The notes below the pieces were generated by a model. The model saw only the letters and a list, made by a program, of their open reading frames with translations. It was not told the DNA's origin and searched no databases. This document shows positions 14,272 to 16,459 of a DNA stretch of 16,459 bases, piece after piece; position 1 is the stretch's first letter, and each line of letters opens with the position of its first letter. Location of the stretch: positions 1 through 16,459 of the forward strand of contig PIVW01000077.1 of NCBI GenBank assembly GCA_003353825.1. The letters run 5' to 3'. The translations under genes were made by a program, and so were the position numbers. The stretch comes from Chloroflexota bacterium. GTDB lineage: Bacteria; Chloroflexota; Anaerolineae; J102.

Positions 14272-15750
14272 TCAGGATTCAGATACCTTGGTAGCTAACG
14301 GCAGTGCCGGTGCTGTCTCACGTTCGTCGTGTGATAGATCCGCAAAGGCAGCACTAAGCACCCCACCGATGATAGCCCAAAAGATGATGTTTGCATAAAG
14401 AGCAAAGTTATTGTCGAAGCCGGCCGAAGGGATGTAGTATGCGAGCAGACTAGCCCAAGCGGCTAACAGGTAGAGTGGCACCGATCTCCCCTGCTCACGA
14501 AAACGAAATCCGGTACGCAACAAGGTAAACCCGACTGCTGCCCCCAGCGCCAGGAACGTCCCCAAGAGCACATACCCCCCAGAAACAAGTAAATTCAGAT
14601 AGGTATTGTGAGTACTAGGCAACACATGCACGTTACCGGCAGGACGGAAACCATAGCCAATGGCTATGCGTCCAAAACTACCCCAACCGATACCCAACAA
14701 TGGCTCATCCTTGTGGATCTCTAGCCCATATTGCAAGGCCTCCAGGCGATAGTCGATGGGCTCCTCGGAGGTTATACGTTGTCCGGCGGCGCTCTCTTCC
14801 AACGATCCCCAGGCCAGCGCCAGACCAACCCCTACCACAAAAAGCGCTGGGATGGCATAACGCGCGATCCGCCGCTGCAACAGAACAACAATGGTTACCG
14901 CCACCAACCCACCAATCCACCCCGAACGATTATAAGTGAAGATGATGCCAGCGCCCAGGATAAGTAAGGCAATCCATAATCCAAGTCGCTCTCGCATAGA
15001 AGTGGATGTTGTGATGGCGGAAAGCGCCAGAGGGATGATAATGGCGATAGCCAAGGAGATATAGGCAGGGTTACCGAGCAGGCCGCCCACTTTTCGAATA
15101 TCATCTGTATAAAAGGCGCTGGTGCTGGTCCCTCGAAAGAGCTGCAATCCCGTCGTTTGTTCCAAGATGGCCAGACCGGCAATGAGAACACCGATAATAA
15201 TGAACATCGACCCCATCGTCTTGAATTCTCGCGGACTTTGGATCACCTGACGAGCAATGAAGTAAACAAGCAGGGGGATGATGTAGCTGTCGAATACCGC
15301 TTGAGTACCCCAGAGCCAGCCATTCCCCGCACGTATAGCGGCCATGAGCAGGGCGATGACAAAAAATGGGATGATAACCTCGATGGGCGTCAGTGTATGA
15401 AACCGGCGCCGACCTCGGGCTATTTGGGCCAGTATGTAGAGGGAGAGAAACCCTCCTACAACACGGGTAAAACTGAGATCGGGCACCCCTGCGGGCATGT
15501 GGATATCAAAGGGCAGAAACAGCGCAAATGGGATCAGAAACAACCAGAGTAAGAATCCAGCAAACGGGCTGATCGCGCCAACCATCATCGTTATACCAAT
15601 GACAAATAGGGCTGTAAGTTGATCTGCCGAATCTGGTTGGAAGATCAACATATAGCCGTAACCGGCAGCAAGGCCGATACCGATCATGAGTACAGCGGCT
15701 GCCATAATCCGATAGAGGACATGTGCGGGGATGATACGGGCTGTATTCAT
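14272..15750 (-). CDS. O-antigen ligase / Wzy-like polysaccharide polymerase (integral membrane)
   Basis: A 492-aa polytopic protein with about 11-12 hydrophobic helices, e.g. about 13-36, 43-80, 122-140, 153-168, 180-196, 228-246, 257-271, 276-291, 298-315, 386-410, 425-440 and 450-470. The O-antigen ligase (PF04932-type) core is visible: GLLGNPAY (223-230), TYNRSGWIGG (272-281), then a large external loop with EALQYGLEIHKDEPLLGIGWGSFG (337-360) and STHNTYLNLLVSGG (379-392). His381 corresponds to the conserved functional histidine of WaaL and Wzy proteins. It would join lipid-linked repeat units, or transfer the chain to an acceptor, at the outer face of the membrane; sequence alone does not separate the two. 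It starts at the ATG at 15750, only 37 bp after a transposase stop, with no clear ribosome binding site. Confidence 0.87.
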   Translation of the reverse strand: MNTARIIPAHVLYRIMAAAVLMIGIGLAAGYGYMLIFQPDSADQLTALFVIGITMMVGAISPFAGFLLWLFLIPFALFLPFDIHMPAGVPDLSFTRVVGGFLSLYILAQIARGRRRFHTLTPIEVIIPFFVIALLMAAIRAGNGWLWGTQAVFDSYIIPLLVYFIARQVIQSPREFKTMGSMFIIIGVLIAGLAILEQTTGLQLFRGTSTSAFYTDDIRKVGGLLGNPAYISLAIAIIIPLALSAITTSTSMRERLGLWIALLILGAGIIFTYNRSGWIGGLVAVTIVVLLQRRIARYAIPALFVVGVGLALAWGSLEESAAGQRITSEEPIDYRLEALQYGLEIHKDEPLLGIGWGSFGRIAIGYGFRPAGNVHVLPSTHNTYLNLLVSGGYVLLGTFLALGAAVGFTLLRTGFRFREQGRSVPLYLLAAWASLLAYYIPSAGFDNNFALYANIIFWAIIGGVLSAAFADLSHDERETAPALPLATKVSES

Positions 15751-15766
15751 GAACTACTATTGCAAT

Positions 15767-15784
15767 GAAAACTCTGGAAAACTC
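15767..15784. repeat. 8-bp direct repeat between transposase and polymerase genes
   Basis: gaaaactc occurs at 15767-15774 and 15777-15784, separated by 2 bp, in the 37-bp gap. It could lie at or near the end of the insertion sequence, but the other IS end is outside the window, so no terminal repeat can be assigned. Confidence 0.4.
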
Positions 15785-15787
15785 GAT

Positions 15788-16459
15788 TCATAAAGCAAAG
15801 TCCAGAACATCGTCCCAGTCGGAAGGTCTCAGTCGTGTTTTTTCACGGAACCATTCAACTTGTTGATGAATAAGTAAGTTCCTGAGACCTTGAAGAAAAT
15901 AGTGTCTTGAAATGCCCCCTTTACCACCGCCAAGCGCACATAACCATTGCATAACTGGATTGAGCGCTAACTCAGGCTCGATTTCATAGAAATAACCAGC
16001 GATGAAGAAGGCCAAGGCGATGATATTCTTGATGGATTCCCAATCGCGTACTTGAAACTCTTCCCAGCCAAGAGCGTTTTTGACGAACTTGAAAACACCC
16101 TCGATTATTGCTCGTTTCATATAAATGCGGTAGACACCCACCGCTTGTTGCTCATTATCGATGGTGTAATTGGTGATGAGCAACATGGGTTTCAGGAAAA
16201 TCTCTTTGCCTTTGCGTGTCAAAAGAGTAATACGCACCACCGCATAAACTTTGTTTTCAAGAGTCAACGTTCCCCATTCGGTGATTCGTTTGACTTGTTG
16301 GTAAGCTTTGTTGCCAAGAATGATTTTCTCAAGCACCTCGCTGTGTCTATTGGGCATCAGTACATCTGTCAATTTGACAGCGACTTTTTTCCCTTCTTCA
16401 TTCACAATCATTTCGTTGGAATTACGTGATGTTTTTATCCGTATGACAAAAAAGTCCTC
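15788..16459 (-). mobile_element. IS4-type DDE transposase, C-terminal part (runs off the window edge)
   Basis: The frame is open from the stop at 15788 to the right edge, reading EDFFVIRIKTSRNSNE before the internal Met at 16411, so the true start is outside. At least 223 residues are present. The IS4-family signature Y-x2-R-x3-E-x6-K is exact in YMKRAIIEGVFKFVK, and its Glu is the third catalytic acid of the DDE triad; the two catalytic Asp should lie beyond the edge. FFVIRIK just inside the edge is typical of the stretch after the second Asp. The C-terminal part (REKTRLRPSDWDDVLDFAL) is intact, so nothing shows this copy is dead. It is co-directional with the EPS genes and ends 37 bp before the Wzy-like ATG. 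Terminal inverted repeats and target duplications cannot be defined. Confidence 0.85.

Overview
The window reads as a piece of a bacterial exopolysaccharide (EPS) or capsule biosynthesis locus. Every convincing gene lies on the minus strand, so transcription runs from the right edge to the left edge. My best guess for the host is a Chloroflexota bacterium (Anaerolineae- or Chloroflexia-like). This rests on two large secreted proteins with long Thr-Pro linkers and a YLP(L) tail motif, GC-poor heptamer arrays of the GCAATAC/GCACCAC type between genes, and moderate G+C. It is inference, because no ribosomal or other phylogenetic marker is present.

Layout in order of transcription. (1) 15788-16459: C-terminal part of an IS4-type transposase cut by the window edge. 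(2) 14272-15750: polytopic O-antigen ligase/Wzy-like polymerase. (3) 12761-14161: PaaK/CapK-like adenylate-forming enzyme. (4) 11691-12764: GT4 glycosyltransferase, overlapping the previous gene by 4 bp. (5) 10948-11568: hexapeptide-repeat acyltransferase. (6) 9518-10576: Gfo/Idh/MocA sugar dehydrogenase. (7) 8575-9534: NAD-dependent sugar epimerase/dehydratase. (8) 7916-8413, 6954-7919 and 6493-6942: Alg14-like subunit, zinc-ribbon methyltransferase and Alg13-like subunit, i.e. a split glycosyltransferase with a methyltransferase gene between its halves. (9) A 463-bp spacer with a candidate promoter. (10) 3432-6029: 865-aa secreted glycoside-hydrolase-like protein. (11) 2120-3379: 419-aa exported PPC/DNRLRE protein. 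(12) 1323-2069: small phosphoglycosyl transferase that would start lipid-linked assembly. (13) 457-1203: SAM methyltransferase. (14) 1-439: decayed second methyltransferase.

How the parts fit: the phosphoglycosyl transferase would load the first sugar phosphate on undecaprenyl phosphate. The Alg13/Alg14 pair and the GT4 enzyme would extend the chain. The dehydrogenase, acyltransferase and epimerase would make or decorate nucleotide sugars, and the methyltransferases and PaaK-like enzyme may add non-sugar groups. The Wzy-like protein would polymerise or ligate the product. The two exported modular proteins may process, bind or organise the polymer outside the membrane. A Wzx flippase, a Wzz/Wzc chain-length system and a sugar aminotransferase are not in the window.

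Most noteworthy are the Alg14-methyltransferase-Alg13 arrangement, the exported GH-like/DNRLRE pair with YLP tails, heptamer arrays just 5' of two start codons, a perfect 12-bp hairpin where one gene's ribosome binding site should be, and matched C7/G7 tracts near the start of the GT4 gene.
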